Positions 16,708 through 25,462 of a stretch of 64,000 nucleotides of DNA are shown here, piece by piece; position 1 is the first letter of the stretch, and every line of letters starts with the position of its first letter. The position numbers and the translations under genes are program-made. The notes beneath the pieces are model-generated. The model was not told where the DNA came from and made no database searches. It saw only the letters and a list, made by a program, of their open reading frames with translations. The stretch is from Planctomycetota bacterium (lineage in GTDB: Bacteria; Planctomycetota; Phycisphaerae; Phycisphaerales; UBA1924), in NCBI GenBank assembly GCA_017303555.1, contig JAFLCN010000015.1, forward strand, positions 1 to 64,000, read 5' to 3'.

Positions 16708-18477
16708 CTATTGCGGCTCGGGCCGGACGTACTTTGTGTCGGTGAGCGTGCGGAGGAACGCGACGAGCGCCTTGCGGTCTTCGCAGGAGAGCGCGAGGCC
16801 GCCATCGGGATGCTTCGAGATGTTTGGATCGAGCGTGCCCGAGGGCTTGATGCCATCGGCGTAGTGATCGACGACCTCTTCGAGCGTGGCGAATCGGCCG
16901 TCGTGCATGTAGGGGCCGGTGAGCTCGATGTTGCGGAGCGAGGGGACCTTGAACTTTCCGGCGTCGGAGCCGCGGCCGGTGGCGGCCTGTCTCCCCCGGT
17001 CGGTGAACTCGGAATCAAGCCCGTTGTTCAGAAACTGGTTGTTGGTGAGGAGCTCGTTGCTGTGGCAATGAAAGCAATCGGCGCCGAACTGTCCCCGCGC
17101 CGGGTCGAACTCGAGGACGAAGAGGTCGAGGCCACGCTGCTCTTCCGCGGTGAACACGGCGGCGCCGCTCTGCATCCGATCGAACTTTGAATCGCTCGAA
17201 ATGAGCGTGAGAAGAAACTGCTCGAGCGCAAGGCCGAGGCGCTCCGCGGAAACACCGGGGGACCCGAAGGCTTTCTCGAAGAGCTTCGGGTACTCGGGCC
17301 CGGCTTCCAGCCTCGCGACCGCGGATTCGAGCGCGTGGTTCATCTCGAGCTCGTCGCGGATGGGCGCGAGCGCCTGATCACGGACGAGCGTGCGCTTGCC
17401 GTCCCACGTCATCGAGTTCATCCACGCGAGGTTGAAGAGGGGCATGGTGTTGCGTTTGCCGGGCTTGCCCTCGGCGCCGATGCTGTAGGCGTTGCCGGCG
17501 TCGGAGAACGCCGCGGCGGGGCGGTGGCAATCGGCGCACGACTGGGTGCTGTTCCCCGAGAGCTGCTTGTCGAAGAAGAGTTTCTCCCCGAGCGCGACGC
17601 CCTCGACGGTGAGCGGATTATCGCGGGGAAGTCGCGGCTCGTTGAATCCGGCGGGGATCGTGAGGAAGTACCTGTGCGTGCCGGGCGGGGGCGGCACGAG
17701 CGGGATTTCGGAAGGGGCCGGCGGGCTTGAACCGTCGGAGACTGGGCCCAGAGAGAACGCGTGGGTGATGTTGTTTGCGAGTCGGCCGGCGAGTTGATCG
17801 GTCGGGCCGGAGTGCGTGGAATCGGCGCCGTCCGCGTGCCGGATTGTGTGGGGTGATGGGCTGTCGAAAACACCGGCGACATCGAAACGGACGACGAGGC
17901 GCGAGCTTGCGCGGATGGAGATCGCGCCCGGCAGCGTGATCTTCATCAGGTGCGGATCGGTCGCGATGTGGAACGAGTAGCCCCCGAGCTGATCGGCGGG
18001 GAGCACGTAGCGACCCTCGATGGCGAGGAAGACATAGCCGCCCTGCCAGCTCCAGTGCAGGCCGTTCAGGATTGGATTGAGGGGGTGATCGGCGGGATAG
18101 ACGGACGGGTCGGCGTGATTGCGGGCGGGTTCGAGGCCGATGTCGAAAGCGATGCCGGAGTAGTCGCCCGCGGGCACCGCGCCGAGATCGAGTCGGGTGC
18201 GCCCGGCGACGGCGTCGATGAATCCGACTGTGCCCAGGGCGAGCGGCGCGGAGCCGTCGGCGGGGATGAGGCGGATATTCGAAACGAGGTAGGCGAGGCG
18301 CGTGATCGAGATGGTGTTGCCGCCGACTGTGCGGAGGCTGACATCCTCGATGCGCAAGGGCGCTGCGCCAAAGGCGTGTGTGAAATCGAGTTGGAGGCGG
18401 GGGTTTGCGGGGCGCGCGTTCGGCGCCGCCAGCGCGAAGAGCACTGCTGCGATCAGATGAAGCTGCCGCGAAACCAT
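16708..18477 (-). CDS. MbnP-like domain fused to di-haem cytochrome c peroxidase (MbnH/MauG-like)
   Basis: This gene encodes 589 aa. A signal peptide (MVSRQLHLIAAVLFALAAPNARP) leads to an MbnP-family domain, about residues 27-245: LDFTHAFGAAPLRI, LAYLVSNIRLIPADGS, GDYSGIAFDIGL and the family hallmark LHWSWQGGYVFLAIEG (Trp142, Trp144). From about 260 a di-haem peroxidase of the CcpA/MauG/MbnH type follows, with haem sites CADCH (314-318) and CFHCH (468-472) and a distal PYMHDGRFATLEEV segment near 522. In known systems MbnP and MbnH are separate neighbouring genes, and MbnH oxidises a Trp of MbnP to kynurenine using peroxide. Here they are one polypeptide. ECF sigma and membrane-protein genes lie divergently upstream. 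The molecule is periplasmic. The copper link is inference from family knowledge. Confidence 0.88.
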   Translation of the reverse strand: MVSRQLHLIAAVLFALAAPNARPANPRLQLDFTHAFGAAPLRIEDVSLRTVGGNTISITRLAYLVSNIRLIPADGSAPLALGTVGFIDAVAGRTRLDLGAVPAGDYSGIAFDIGLEPARNHADPSVYPADHPLNPILNGLHWSWQGGYVFLAIEGRYVLPADQLGGYSFHIATDPHLMKITLPGAISIRASSRLVVRFDVAGVFDSPSPHTIRHADGADSTHSGPTDQLAGRLANNITHAFSLGPVSDGSSPPAPSEIPLVPPPPGTHRYFLTIPAGFNEPRLPRDNPLTVEGVALGEKLFFDKQLSGNSTQSCADCHRPAAAFSDAGNAYSIGAEGKPGKRNTMPLFNLAWMNSMTWDGKRTLVRDQALAPIRDELEMNHALESAVARLEAGPEYPKLFEKAFGSPGVSAERLGLALEQFLLTLISSDSKFDRMQSGAAVFTAEEQRGLDLFVLEFDPARGQFGADCFHCHSNELLTNNQFLNNGLDSEFTDRGRQAATGRGSDAGKFKVPSLRNIELTGPYMHDGRFATLEEVVDHYADGIKPSGTLDPNISKHPDGGLALSCEDRKALVAFLRTLTDTKYVRPEPQ

Positions 18478-18596
18478 TTTCGGATCCCCCAAAATCGCCC
18501 GCGAGCATTGTACGAGCGGGCATCCGAAGGCCGGGGAATGGGCCTGCGGGGCCCGGCAGAGGGCTCCCCGCGGGGCGTTCCGGCGTGTTTTGTGCA

Positions 18597-19226
18597 ATGA
18601 TGGGCACAACGGACGCGTTCATGTCCCCCGGGCGGGGGGATCGTGCCAATAGAAGGAAGAGGGCGTTGTCAGCGTCGAACCGGGGAGACAAGGAGGCGGA
18701 GTTTGAGGGGCTTGCGCGCCTCCATGCCGAGATGCTGTCGGCGTATCTGCGCAGCCTGCTCGGCGGAGTTTCCGGCTCTCGCACGTCGCTGCTGGACGAC
18801 GTTTTTCAGGAGGTTCTGGTGGTGGCGTGGAGGCGGATGGACGACTTCGATCGGGCGCGGCCGTTTGACGCGTGGCTGCGGGGGATCGCACGCAATCTGG
18901 TGCTGGAGCATGCGCGCCGGCATTCGGTGCGGCTGGCGGTGACAGACCCCGCTGTGCTCGATCTGGTCGATCGCCGGTATGAATCGTTTGCCGCGTCACT
19001 CGCGCCGGGATCGCGGTTCTCCGATGGTGTGGATCGGTTGCTGCGGTGTTTGGCGGAACTGCCGGGCGCGATGCGGGAAGTGATGGAACTGGCGTACGGG
19101 CGGGGGATGATGCTGAAGCAGGTCGCGTCGGCACTCGGGATCGAAGAGGAGACGGTGAAAAAGCGGGTGCAGCGCAGCCGCGGCGCGCTGGCGGAGTGCA
19201 TGAAGAAGCAGGAGGGTGTGTCATGA
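18597..19226 (+). CDS. ECF-type RNA polymerase sigma factor
   Basis: This gene encodes about 209 aa. Region 2 is visible as DDVFQEVLVVAWRRMDDFDRA and FDAWLRGIARNLVLEHARR, and region 4 as LPGAMREVMELAYGRGMM then QVASALGIEEETVKKRVQR. No anti-sigma domain is fused. The start is uncertain: ATG at 18597 or 18621, or TTG at 18666 with GAAGAGG just upstream, all fit. Its stop overlaps the next start by four bases (ATGA), so the two are translationally coupled. It is divergent from the MbnP/peroxidase gene. It may control that gene and its own transcription, but this is inference. Confidence 0.86.
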   Translation: MMGTTDAFMSPGRGDRANRRKRALSASNRGDKEAEFEGLARLHAEMLSAYLRSLLGGVSGSRTSLLDDVFQEVLVVAWRRMDDFDRARPFDAWLRGIARNLVLEHARRHSVRLAVTDPAVLDLVDRRYESFAASLAPGSRFSDGVDRLLRCLAELPGAMREVMELAYGRGMMLKQVASALGIEEETVKKRVQRSRGALAECMKKQEGVS

Positions 19227-20407
19227 ATCATCGGGATCGACATCAACCCGATGCGCCTCCGAACGATGCGCCCGACTTTGTTCCGCCGGAAGAGAACGCG
19301 GCCGCGGAATCGCGTGCGGACGAACTGTTCATTCATGGAACGCTGGGCGCGTTGCACGAGCAGGGCGGGGATGCAGTGGATCGCCGGATCGCCCGCTTCA
19401 AGGATGCGATCGCCGGCACGGCGCGGACGCCCGGGCGCAGGGCAATTCGGGTGCGCTTGCAGCGTCTTGCGGGCGTTGCGGTCGTGCTGCTTGCAACGCT
19501 GCTCACGGCGTGGGTGTTTGTTTCGGCATCGACGAACCAGGCGCGTGCGACGCTGATGGCTTCGATCCAGGCGGCGCGGAACGCGGGCGACCGGCGGTAC
19601 GAGGTTCGCATTCTCACGCAGATGGATCAGCCGATTCCGGCGAAGCCCGAAGCGGTGTTCGACAGCCGCGGCTCGAACTTTCTGCTCCGCGCGCGGGCAC
19701 CGATGGGACGCACAGCGATTGCGGGAAAGGACTCGCTCGGCGAGTGGGCGATTCGGAGACAGGGAGGCATCGAGCGGAACGATCCTCGTCGCGCGTGGCC
19801 CCAGTGGGCGACGGCGGATGATGAACCGATCTTTGCGGATTCGATCGATCGTCTGCTCGAGGTGCTGACGACCGGTTTCGAGGTATCGATTCTCGATCCG
19901 GAGATCGTGGATGGGCGCGAGTTCCGGCGGATTCAGGGCGTGAAGCGCCCGGGCTCGCCCCGCCCGCAGGCGGACCGCGTTGATCTCTGGATTGATCCGG
20001 AGACGATGCTGCTCGAAAAAATGGAGATGACGTGGACCGAGCGGCCCGGGCCTCGCGGTCCCGCCGTTCGCCCCCCACTTCCTCCGCCCGGCGCTGCGGC
20101 CCCGCGCGGCCCGAGGCCGGAAGGTCCGCCCCCGATGCGCGGCCCGGAGCACCCGGATCGGCCGCCACCGGATGGTCCTCCGCCGGAGAGGCTCCACGAG
20201 CGTCCGGGGCCACGCGGAGAGCGTCCGATGGAACCACCACCCGCACAGGGTGAGCCGCGGCTTGGGCCGCCGGGGCGAGAGGGCGGATTGCCGCCGCGCG
20301 GTCCGGGGATCCGGAGACTGATCGTGACGCGCGCGGATGTGCCGGAATGGCCCGCCAACTGGTTCTCACCAGAAGCGCACGAAGATGGGAACTGGAGCGA
20401 GCCGTAA
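19223..20407 (+). CDS. Single-pass membrane protein with proline-rich tail, putative anti-sigma partner
   Basis: This gene encodes 394 aa. An acidic N-terminus of about 80 residues, a single membrane helix (LAGVAVVLLATLLTAWVFV, about residues 82-100), and a large C-terminal part are visible. From about residue 270 the sequence is dominated by P, R and G (PPLPPPGAAAPRGPRPEG and similar) and ends with DVPEWPANWFSP. Its overlap with the sigma factor stop (ATGA) and its membrane topology fit an anti-sigma factor, although no known zinc-binding anti-sigma motif (HxxxCxxC) is present. The Pro-rich portion would be outside the cytoplasm. I do not recognise a family. Confidence 0.76.
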   Translation: MNHRDRHQPDAPPNDAPDFVPPEENAAAESRADELFIHGTLGALHEQGGDAVDRRIARFKDAIAGTARTPGRRAIRVRLQRLAGVAVVLLATLLTAWVFVSASTNQARATLMASIQAARNAGDRRYEVRILTQMDQPIPAKPEAVFDSRGSNFLLRARAPMGRTAIAGKDSLGEWAIRRQGGIERNDPRRAWPQWATADDEPIFADSIDRLLEVLTTGFEVSILDPEIVDGREFRRIQGVKRPGSPRPQADRVDLWIDPETMLLEKMEMTWTERPGPRGPAVRPPLPPPGAAAPRGPRPEGPPPMRGPEHPDRPPPDGPPPERLHERPGPRGERPMEPPPAQGEPRLGPPGREGGLPPRGPGIRRLIVTRADVPEWPANWFSPEAHEDGNWSEP

Positions 20408-20444
20408 AAAGTGCAGACTGGCCTCGAGACCCGTGTCACCAAAG

Positions 20445-20475
20445 AAAAACGCCCGGCACGAAGCCGGGCGTTTTT
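20445..20475. terminator. Bidirectional intrinsic terminator
   Basis: A 13-bp stem (AAAAACGCCCGGC with GCCGGGCGTTTTT) with loop ACGAA is flanked by A and T runs, so it can stop transcription from both converging genes, 19223 (+) and 20500 (-). Confidence 0.88.
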
Positions 20476-20499
20476 GAAATTCCGGAAGAGCGAATCGGT

Positions 20500-21435
20500 T
20501 CAGGCTGCACGGCGGCGACGCGCCATGCCGCAGAGTCCGAGGCCGAGGAAGAGGCCGGTCGCGGGCGCCGGGATAGTCAGATACGCGTTGGGAGCCCAGG
20601 CGGCGCCGCTCGCACGCTGGGAACCGTCGGCAAGGGTGAAGGAGAAGCTCTTGTCATACTGAAGCGTGGCGAGGTTGAAACCGAAAATGTTGACGACGTT
20701 TGCGCCACCGCCCACCTGCTCGGTGAGCCAGGCGTAGCCGCCGCCGATGGCGAGGCCGTCGATCTGATTGTGCCCGACAGGGAAGTCGGCGACCTTGACC
20801 ATCGCGCCGGAGCCGAAAGCATCGACCGTGTAAATGGCGCGCTGATATGTGCCGCCGGAGGCGGTGGTGTCGGTGCTGTTGGTGACCCAGAATTTGCCGT
20901 CGGCGGCGTTGTAATCGACCCCGCCGAAATCTGCGGTGCCGCTGAGCGTGCCGATGCCGGTGGGATCGGTCCAGACGGCGGTCATGACGCAGAAGCCAAA
21001 GCTGTTGGGAACCGTGTTGATTTCGTAGATACCGCGCTTGAAGACGGTGCTGCCGAACGATGTGGTTCCGTAGAGCTTGTTGTTGGCGAAGGCGAGGCCG
21101 CTCACGCCGGTGGCGGTGAAGTTGACGTTGTCGCTCGTGCGGTACATGCCTCCGATGAGTGTCGGTGCGGTGCCGACGCTGCCGTAATCCCACTTGTTGA
21201 GGCGGGCGGCGTCGTTGGAATAGAGCCGGCCGTTCACGGTGTCGGCGGCCATGCCGTTCACTTTCTTCTGGGCGGCGGAATTCCAGAGCGTGGTCGTGGT
21301 GCCGGACGTGATGTCGAGGTAGACGGCTGCCGGGTTGGAAGTCGTGGGGCTGGTGGTCCCGAAGACGAGCTGGGCGGAAGCACCAGAAGCGACAGCGGCC
21401 GCCGCGAAGGCGGGAACAACGATCAGAGTACGCAT
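20500..21435 (-). CDS. PEP-CTERM-like secreted protein, propeller-like
   Basis: This gene encodes 311 aa. AAGGAGACAAGACAA precedes the ATG. It has a signal peptide (MRTLIVVPAFAAAAVASGASA). The body has repeated strands with Gly/Asp turns (NGMAADTVNGRLYSND, GLAFANNKLYGTT, GVDYNAADGKFWV, GLAIGGGYAWLTE) that suggest a beta-propeller. The tail is IPAPATGLFLGLGLCGMARRRRAA. No enzyme motif is seen. Confidence 0.86.
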   Translation of the reverse strand: MRTLIVVPAFAAAAVASGASAQLVFGTTSPTTSNPAAVYLDITSGTTTTLWNSAAQKKVNGMAADTVNGRLYSNDAARLNKWDYGSVGTAPTLIGGMYRTSDNVNFTATGVSGLAFANNKLYGTTSFGSTVFKRGIYEINTVPNSFGFCVMTAVWTDPTGIGTLSGTADFGGVDYNAADGKFWVTNSTDTTASGGTYQRAIYTVDAFGSGAMVKVADFPVGHNQIDGLAIGGGYAWLTEQVGGGANVVNIFGFNLATLQYDKSFSFTLADGSQRASGAAWAPNAYLTIPAPATGLFLGLGLCGMARRRRAA

Positions 21436-21532
21436 TTGTCTTGTCTCCTTGAAACTCTCTCGTGCACTCGCCGGCCCGCTCCTACACGGGTTCGGCTACG
21501 AAAGAGGGAGCATATCAGGCGGCGCACCGGGA

Positions 21533-22318
21533 TCAAAGCTCTTTTTCGACCGCGCGGGTTTGCCAACCGTCGTAGACGCCGCCGAGGCGCTCGACTTCGA
21601 CGGTGATGGCGCAGGTTTGCTCAAAAATCTCGTCGATGTCGATCTGGGAGTGGATGGTGAACTCGATGGGCCAGCCGGATTTGTCCGGCTTGGGGTACTC
21701 CATGAGCACTTCGAAGCCGTTTTCACGCAGCCAGGGAACAAATTCCTTGCGTGCGGATTCGGTGGGAAATGCAGCGAGATGCTCGATGGGGCGGACAACG
21801 GTCGGATCGTCGCCGAACTCTTCGAGCTGTTCGATCACGGCGAGATCGTCGTTCCAGCGCTTTTCTTCGGGGGTCGGGAGAACTTCGGAGTATTTCATCC
21901 AGTTCGGGTCGGTTTCGGCACGGACGATGATGCCAACTTGGGAGCCGATGGCGATTCCAGCGCGCATCGGGCCGCCGGCCTTGGCTCCGGCCGCGACGGC
22001 ACGGAGGAGAGGTTCGGACTTTTCGCCGTAGAGAAGCCACGTGCGGCGGCCGTCGGTGGTGATGGACGCCGCGAGCGCGGCGCGGCACTGTTCCGCAGCG
22101 GCGGCGACATGCTCGTCGAGCAACTCGAGCTGTTCGACCGCCTGCGGCGCCGGGAGACCATCCTCATCGCGCTCGCCATACTGGGCCGAGGCCGTGACGC
22201 AGGCGGAGAGAGCGCGCCGTTTGGCGGGGTCGAGATACAACTCGTCGACGATGACGATGGCGGGCTTTTCCGCGATCAGGCGCTGGTAGATGCGGGCGGT
22301 GGGCTCGGGCTTCTTCAT
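21533..22318 (-). CDS. DUF695 / RraB-domain protein
   Basis: This gene encodes 261 aa. The N-terminal half (PTARIYQRLIAEKPAIVIVD ... RRTWLLYGE) looks like DUF695. The C-terminal half (EFVPWLRENGFEVLMEY ... GWPIEFTIHSQIDIDEI) matches the RraB family, known from E. coli as an inhibitor of RNase E. It ends with RLGGVYDGWQTRAV. The start at 22318 is the first ATG that matches the DUF695 start. Whether it really acts on an RNase is unknown. Confidence 0.83.
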   Translation of the reverse strand: MKKPEPTARIYQRLIAEKPAIVIVDELYLDPAKRRALSACVTASAQYGERDEDGLPAPQAVEQLELLDEHVAAAAEQCRAALAASITTDGRRTWLLYGEKSEPLLRAVAAGAKAGGPMRAGIAIGSQVGIIVRAETDPNWMKYSEVLPTPEEKRWNDDLAVIEQLEEFGDDPTVVRPIEHLAAFPTESARKEFVPWLRENGFEVLMEYPKPDKSGWPIEFTIHSQIDIDEIFEQTCAITVEVERLGGVYDGWQTRAVEKEL

Positions 22319-22421
22319 GTGGAAACAGGGTACGCGGAATGAGGGGAATTCGGCCGCGCGCGTTCTCAAGTTGTTCGGGATTGGGACCGATATTCCAGCG
22401 TCGGAACGAGGAGCGGCGTGC

Positions 22422-23657
22422 ATGCGGGTCGGAGCGGTGGGCTCATACTGGACGGGCGCTTCCGAGCATGCCGGGCTCGAGCATGTCGCCCTGCCGCAGC
22501 CGATCGATGCGATGCCGAAGCCTCAGGCGGATCCGGTTGCGTCGCGGCTGCGCGATGGGATGGCGCACCGGTCGATTCTGGAACGCACGCCCGTTTCGCT
22601 GATCGTGGACACGAACTTCGAGGGGCTCGGCTTTTTGCCATCGGCGGGAAACGGGCAGGGCGTCGATCTACTGCACGAGCGGATCGGCGTGGCGCTGGCG
22701 TCGCACCTGGTCGATCCGCTCTTGACCTGCATGCGCGGGCTGCCGGCGAATGTCGCGCTCGCGGCGGCGGCGAGCAAGAGCTGGTGGAAGTTTGCGTTTG
22801 ATCACGCGCTGGTGAAGGAACTGCGTGCGTTCGGCGTGCCGAGCGTGGAGTACCTGCCGCAGGCGGCGCCGGATCGGATCGCGCGACATTCGTTCGTACA
22901 CGAGCCGCTGGATCCTGCGCGGATGGAACGCGCGGTGACGTTCATCGGGTCGCAGGCGACGAACTACTTCGGGCCTCAGGGGGCGCATCGGGGCGATCAC
23001 CAGTTGGTCGGGGCGATGGCACTGGCGCTCAAGCTGGAACGGCCGGAGAGCACGTTCTTCGATGCGTACTTCGGCGCCTACGGGTTTGCGGAGATGCCGA
23101 CGGCGCGGGATTCGGCGGAGCTGCTGGCGAACAAGTTTGCGCAGTATCAGCAGCACAAGCTTTTCTATGTCGCGGCGCTGTGGGTGGCGCAGCGGAATCG
23201 GTATGTGCGGACACTGTCGCACAAGCTCGGGGCTGATTTCCATCTCTTCGGCGGCAACTGGCAGAGCATCGGCGTGCGGAGTGCGCCGTCATTCGAAGGC
23301 GAAGAGGCGTATCTGCGTGCGTTCCGTGCGTCGCTCATCAATATCAACCTGAACAACGGCAACACGGAAACCGGGCTGAATCAGCGGGCGTTCGAGATCA
23401 CGGCGGCGGGCGGCTTCATGCTGTGCGCACACGCACCGGAGCTTGCGGACCTGTTCCGCATCGGCGAAGAGTGCGACAGTTTCCGGAACGAGAGCGAGCT
23501 GTTCGAGAAAATCGCGTACTACCGGGCGAACCCGGAACGTGCTTTGGCCATCGCACGGGCCGGGCAGCAGAGGACGCTGCGCGAGCATCTTTATTCCCAT
23601 CGGATCCGCACCATTGTTGAACGCGTCGGCGTCCGGCCGGCGAGCATCGCGGCCTGA
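22422..23657 (+). CDS. CgeB-like glycosyltransferase
   Basis: This gene encodes 411 aa. A GAGGAG motif nine bases before the ATG supports this start, and an in-frame ATG at 22290 is a less likely one. The C-terminal half has the GT-B-type pattern of the Glyco_trans_1_2 / CgeB group: FHLFGGNWQSIGV, ININLNNGNTETGLNQRAFE, and ITAAGGFMLCAHAPELADLF, followed by a helix with KIAYYRANPERALAIARAGQ. The N-terminal half probably binds the acceptor and has HERIGVALASHL. The FkbM methyltransferase follows 13 bp downstream and probably works in the same pathway, perhaps decoration of surface glycans. Confidence 0.84.
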   Translation: MRVGAVGSYWTGASEHAGLEHVALPQPIDAMPKPQADPVASRLRDGMAHRSILERTPVSLIVDTNFEGLGFLPSAGNGQGVDLLHERIGVALASHLVDPLLTCMRGLPANVALAAAASKSWWKFAFDHALVKELRAFGVPSVEYLPQAAPDRIARHSFVHEPLDPARMERAVTFIGSQATNYFGPQGAHRGDHQLVGAMALALKLERPESTFFDAYFGAYGFAEMPTARDSAELLANKFAQYQQHKLFYVAALWVAQRNRYVRTLSHKLGADFHLFGGNWQSIGVRSAPSFEGEEAYLRAFRASLININLNNGNTETGLNQRAFEITAAGGFMLCAHAPELADLFRIGEECDSFRNESELFEKIAYYRANPERALAIARAGQQRTLREHLYSHRIRTIVERVGVRPASIAA

Positions 23658-23670
23658 ACGGAGCACCACC

Positions 23671-24366
23671 ATGAACCCGATCTATCCGATTCTTTCCTCG
23701 ATCCTCAACACCAGCGACAAGCTCACGATCATCGAGTGCGGCGCGCACGACGGGTCGGATTCGTACTCCCTGCGCCGGACGTTTCCGCATGCTTCGATCT
23801 TCAGTTTCGAGCCAGACCCGCGGAACATCGCAAAGATCCGCGAGCGTGGAATCGATCGCGTGGTGGACCTGAACGCCGCGGCGGTGGGCGATCGTGACGG
23901 CACGGCACCGTTCCATCTGTCGTCGGCGAACATGACGAAGCAATGCCCCGAGTGGATCCGCAGCCCGGAGTGGTCGGGCTCGTCGTCGCTCAAGCAACCC
24001 GCCCAGCACCTGGAGATCCATCCGTGGTGCGAATTCAACCAGACACTGGAAGTTCCGATCCTGCGTCTCGATACGTTCGGAGCGGTGAAGGGCATTACAA
24101 ACCTCGATCTGATCTGGGCGGATGTGCAGGGGGCCGAAGACCTCCTGATCGCGGGCGCTCAGAAGATGCTCGCCACGACCAGCTACTTCTACACCGAGTA
24201 CAGCGAGGTCCACGAGTATCAGGACCAGCTCGGCCTCGCGCAGATCATGACTCGGCTGCCCGGCCTGTGGGAAGTCGTGAGGCGGTTCCCGTATGACGTG
24301 CTCTTCCGCAACGTCAGCAAGCTGGGAAAGGCGACCGAAACCGAGACCCGCCTCATGGCGGCTTGA
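23671..24366 (+). CDS. FkbM-family methyltransferase
   Basis: This gene encodes 231 aa. The SAM motif is IIECGAHDGSDSYSLRRTF near residue 20, with FSFEPDP near 45. LDLIWADVQGAEDLLIAGA near 146 is the FkbM hallmark (WxDVQGAE). FkbM enzymes O-methylate sugars or polyketides. The gene starts 13 bp after the glycosyltransferase stop. The product is presumably cytoplasmic. Confidence 0.88.
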   Translation: MNPIYPILSSILNTSDKLTIIECGAHDGSDSYSLRRTFPHASIFSFEPDPRNIAKIRERGIDRVVDLNAAAVGDRDGTAPFHLSSANMTKQCPEWIRSPEWSGSSSLKQPAQHLEIHPWCEFNQTLEVPILRLDTFGAVKGITNLDLIWADVQGAEDLLIAGAQKMLATTSYFYTEYSEVHEYQDQLGLAQIMTRLPGLWEVVRRFPYDVLFRNVSKLGKATETETRLMAA

Positions 24367-24396
24367 AAACCGTGCCGTTCCGGTACACTGCGCTCC

Positions 24397-25035
24397 ATGC
24401 AGAGCAAAGCCAAGACGGTTGAGGCGTATCTTGCGGAGTTACCCGCCGATCGGCGCGAAGCGCTGGAAGCGGTGCGCAAGGTGATCCTGAAAAACCTGGA
24501 CAAGGACTACGAAGAGCGGATGGGCTACGGCATGATGGGGTACGCCGTCCCCCACCGTGTCTATCCGGCGGGGTATCACTGCGACCCGAAGCAGCCGCTG
24601 CCGTTCGCGGGATTGGCCTCGCAGAAGCAGGCGATGTCGGTCTATCTGATGAGCACCTACATGACGCCGGCGGAGTTCAAGTGGTTTACCACCGCGTGGG
24701 CGAAGACGGGCAAGAAGCTCGATATGGGCAAGTCGTGCATCCGCTTCAAGAAAGTGGAAGACCTGGCGCTCGAAGTGCTCGGCGAGGCGATCCGGCGGAT
24801 GCCCGCGAAGAGGTACATCGCGGAGTACGAAAAGAATCTCGCAAAGACGAAGTCGGGCCGGGAGCGCCTCGCGGCGACCCGCAAAATGGCAGAAGCGGCC
24901 GCCCAAAGCAACCCGAAGCGCGACACGAAGAGCGATAACAAGAGCGGCCTCGGAAAATCCGCCCCGCCATCAAAGAGGCCCTCGAAGAAGCCCGCAAAGA
25001 AAAAAGAACCCGCGACAGGGCGCGGGCGGGAGTGA
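24397..25035 (+). CDS. DUF1801-domain protein
   Basis: This gene encodes 212 aa. Residues 1-140 contain VEAYLAELPADRREALEAVR and YGMMGYAVPHRVYPAGYH, matching DUF1801 (YdhG-like) proteins, sometimes annotated as iron chaperone-like. The C-terminal 50 residues are Lys/Ser/Pro-rich (KRPSKKPAKKKEPATG) and probably disordered and nucleic-acid binding. It is on the same strand as the FkbM gene, 30 bp downstream. Confidence 0.85.
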   Translation: MQSKAKTVEAYLAELPADRREALEAVRKVILKNLDKDYEERMGYGMMGYAVPHRVYPAGYHCDPKQPLPFAGLASQKQAMSVYLMSTYMTPAEFKWFTTAWAKTGKKLDMGKSCIRFKKVEDLALEVLGEAIRRMPAKRYIAEYEKNLAKTKSGRERLAATRKMAEAAAQSNPKRDTKSDNKSGLGKSAPPSKRPSKKPAKKKEPATGRGRE

Positions 25036-25041
25036 GCAAAG

Positions 25042-25093
25042 GTGTTGTCCGGCCGCGGACGAATTCCGGGGACGTCCGCGGACCGGACAACAC
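25042..25093. repeat. Near-perfect inverted repeat
   Basis: Two arms of 20 and 21 bases (GTGTTGTCCGGCCGCGGACG and its complement with one extra base) are separated by 11 bases. There is no T-run. It lies 7 bp after the stop of the gene at 24397 and may be a terminator of unusual type or a protein-binding palindrome. Confidence 0.7.
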
Positions 25094-25176
25094 AGGGATA
25101 TTGCCCCGGGTGCATGAGATGGACGTGAAAACGAGGTAAGAATCTCACCTTTTCGACGTTCGTACACTTTCGACGC

Positions 25177-25461
25177 ATGTCTCTGAACGAACGACAGCGG
25201 ATCCTGGCCGAAACGATCGCCGCACGCGATAAAGCGGAAGCGCTGCTGCGGGGCCTGATCGAGGCACGCCAGGTTTCGGATAAGCGGCTGGCGGAGCTGA
25301 GGCTTGGCGATCAACTGAAAAAAGTGACAGGCAAGAGCTCGATGGATAACGCCGTTGCCGCGGCACAGCGGACGGTGGAGATGCTGAACCGCGCGCTCGA
25401 CGATTTCAAGAAAGAGCTATCGCAGGAAGATCTGGCGATGGCGTACGACCCGAAGCAATAG
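25177..25461 (+). CDS. Small coiled-coil protein
   Basis: This gene encodes 94 aa. The sequence is strongly alpha-helical and charged (NERQRILAETIAARDKAEALL, RTVEMLNRALDDFKKELSQED). I do not recognise a family. The next gene ends one base beyond its stop on the other strand, so the two are tightly convergent. Confidence 0.72.
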   Translation: MSLNERQRILAETIAARDKAEALLRGLIEARQVSDKRLAELRLGDQLKKVTGKSSMDNAVAAAQRTVEMLNRALDDFKKELSQEDLAMAYDPKQ

Positions 25462-25462
25462 A

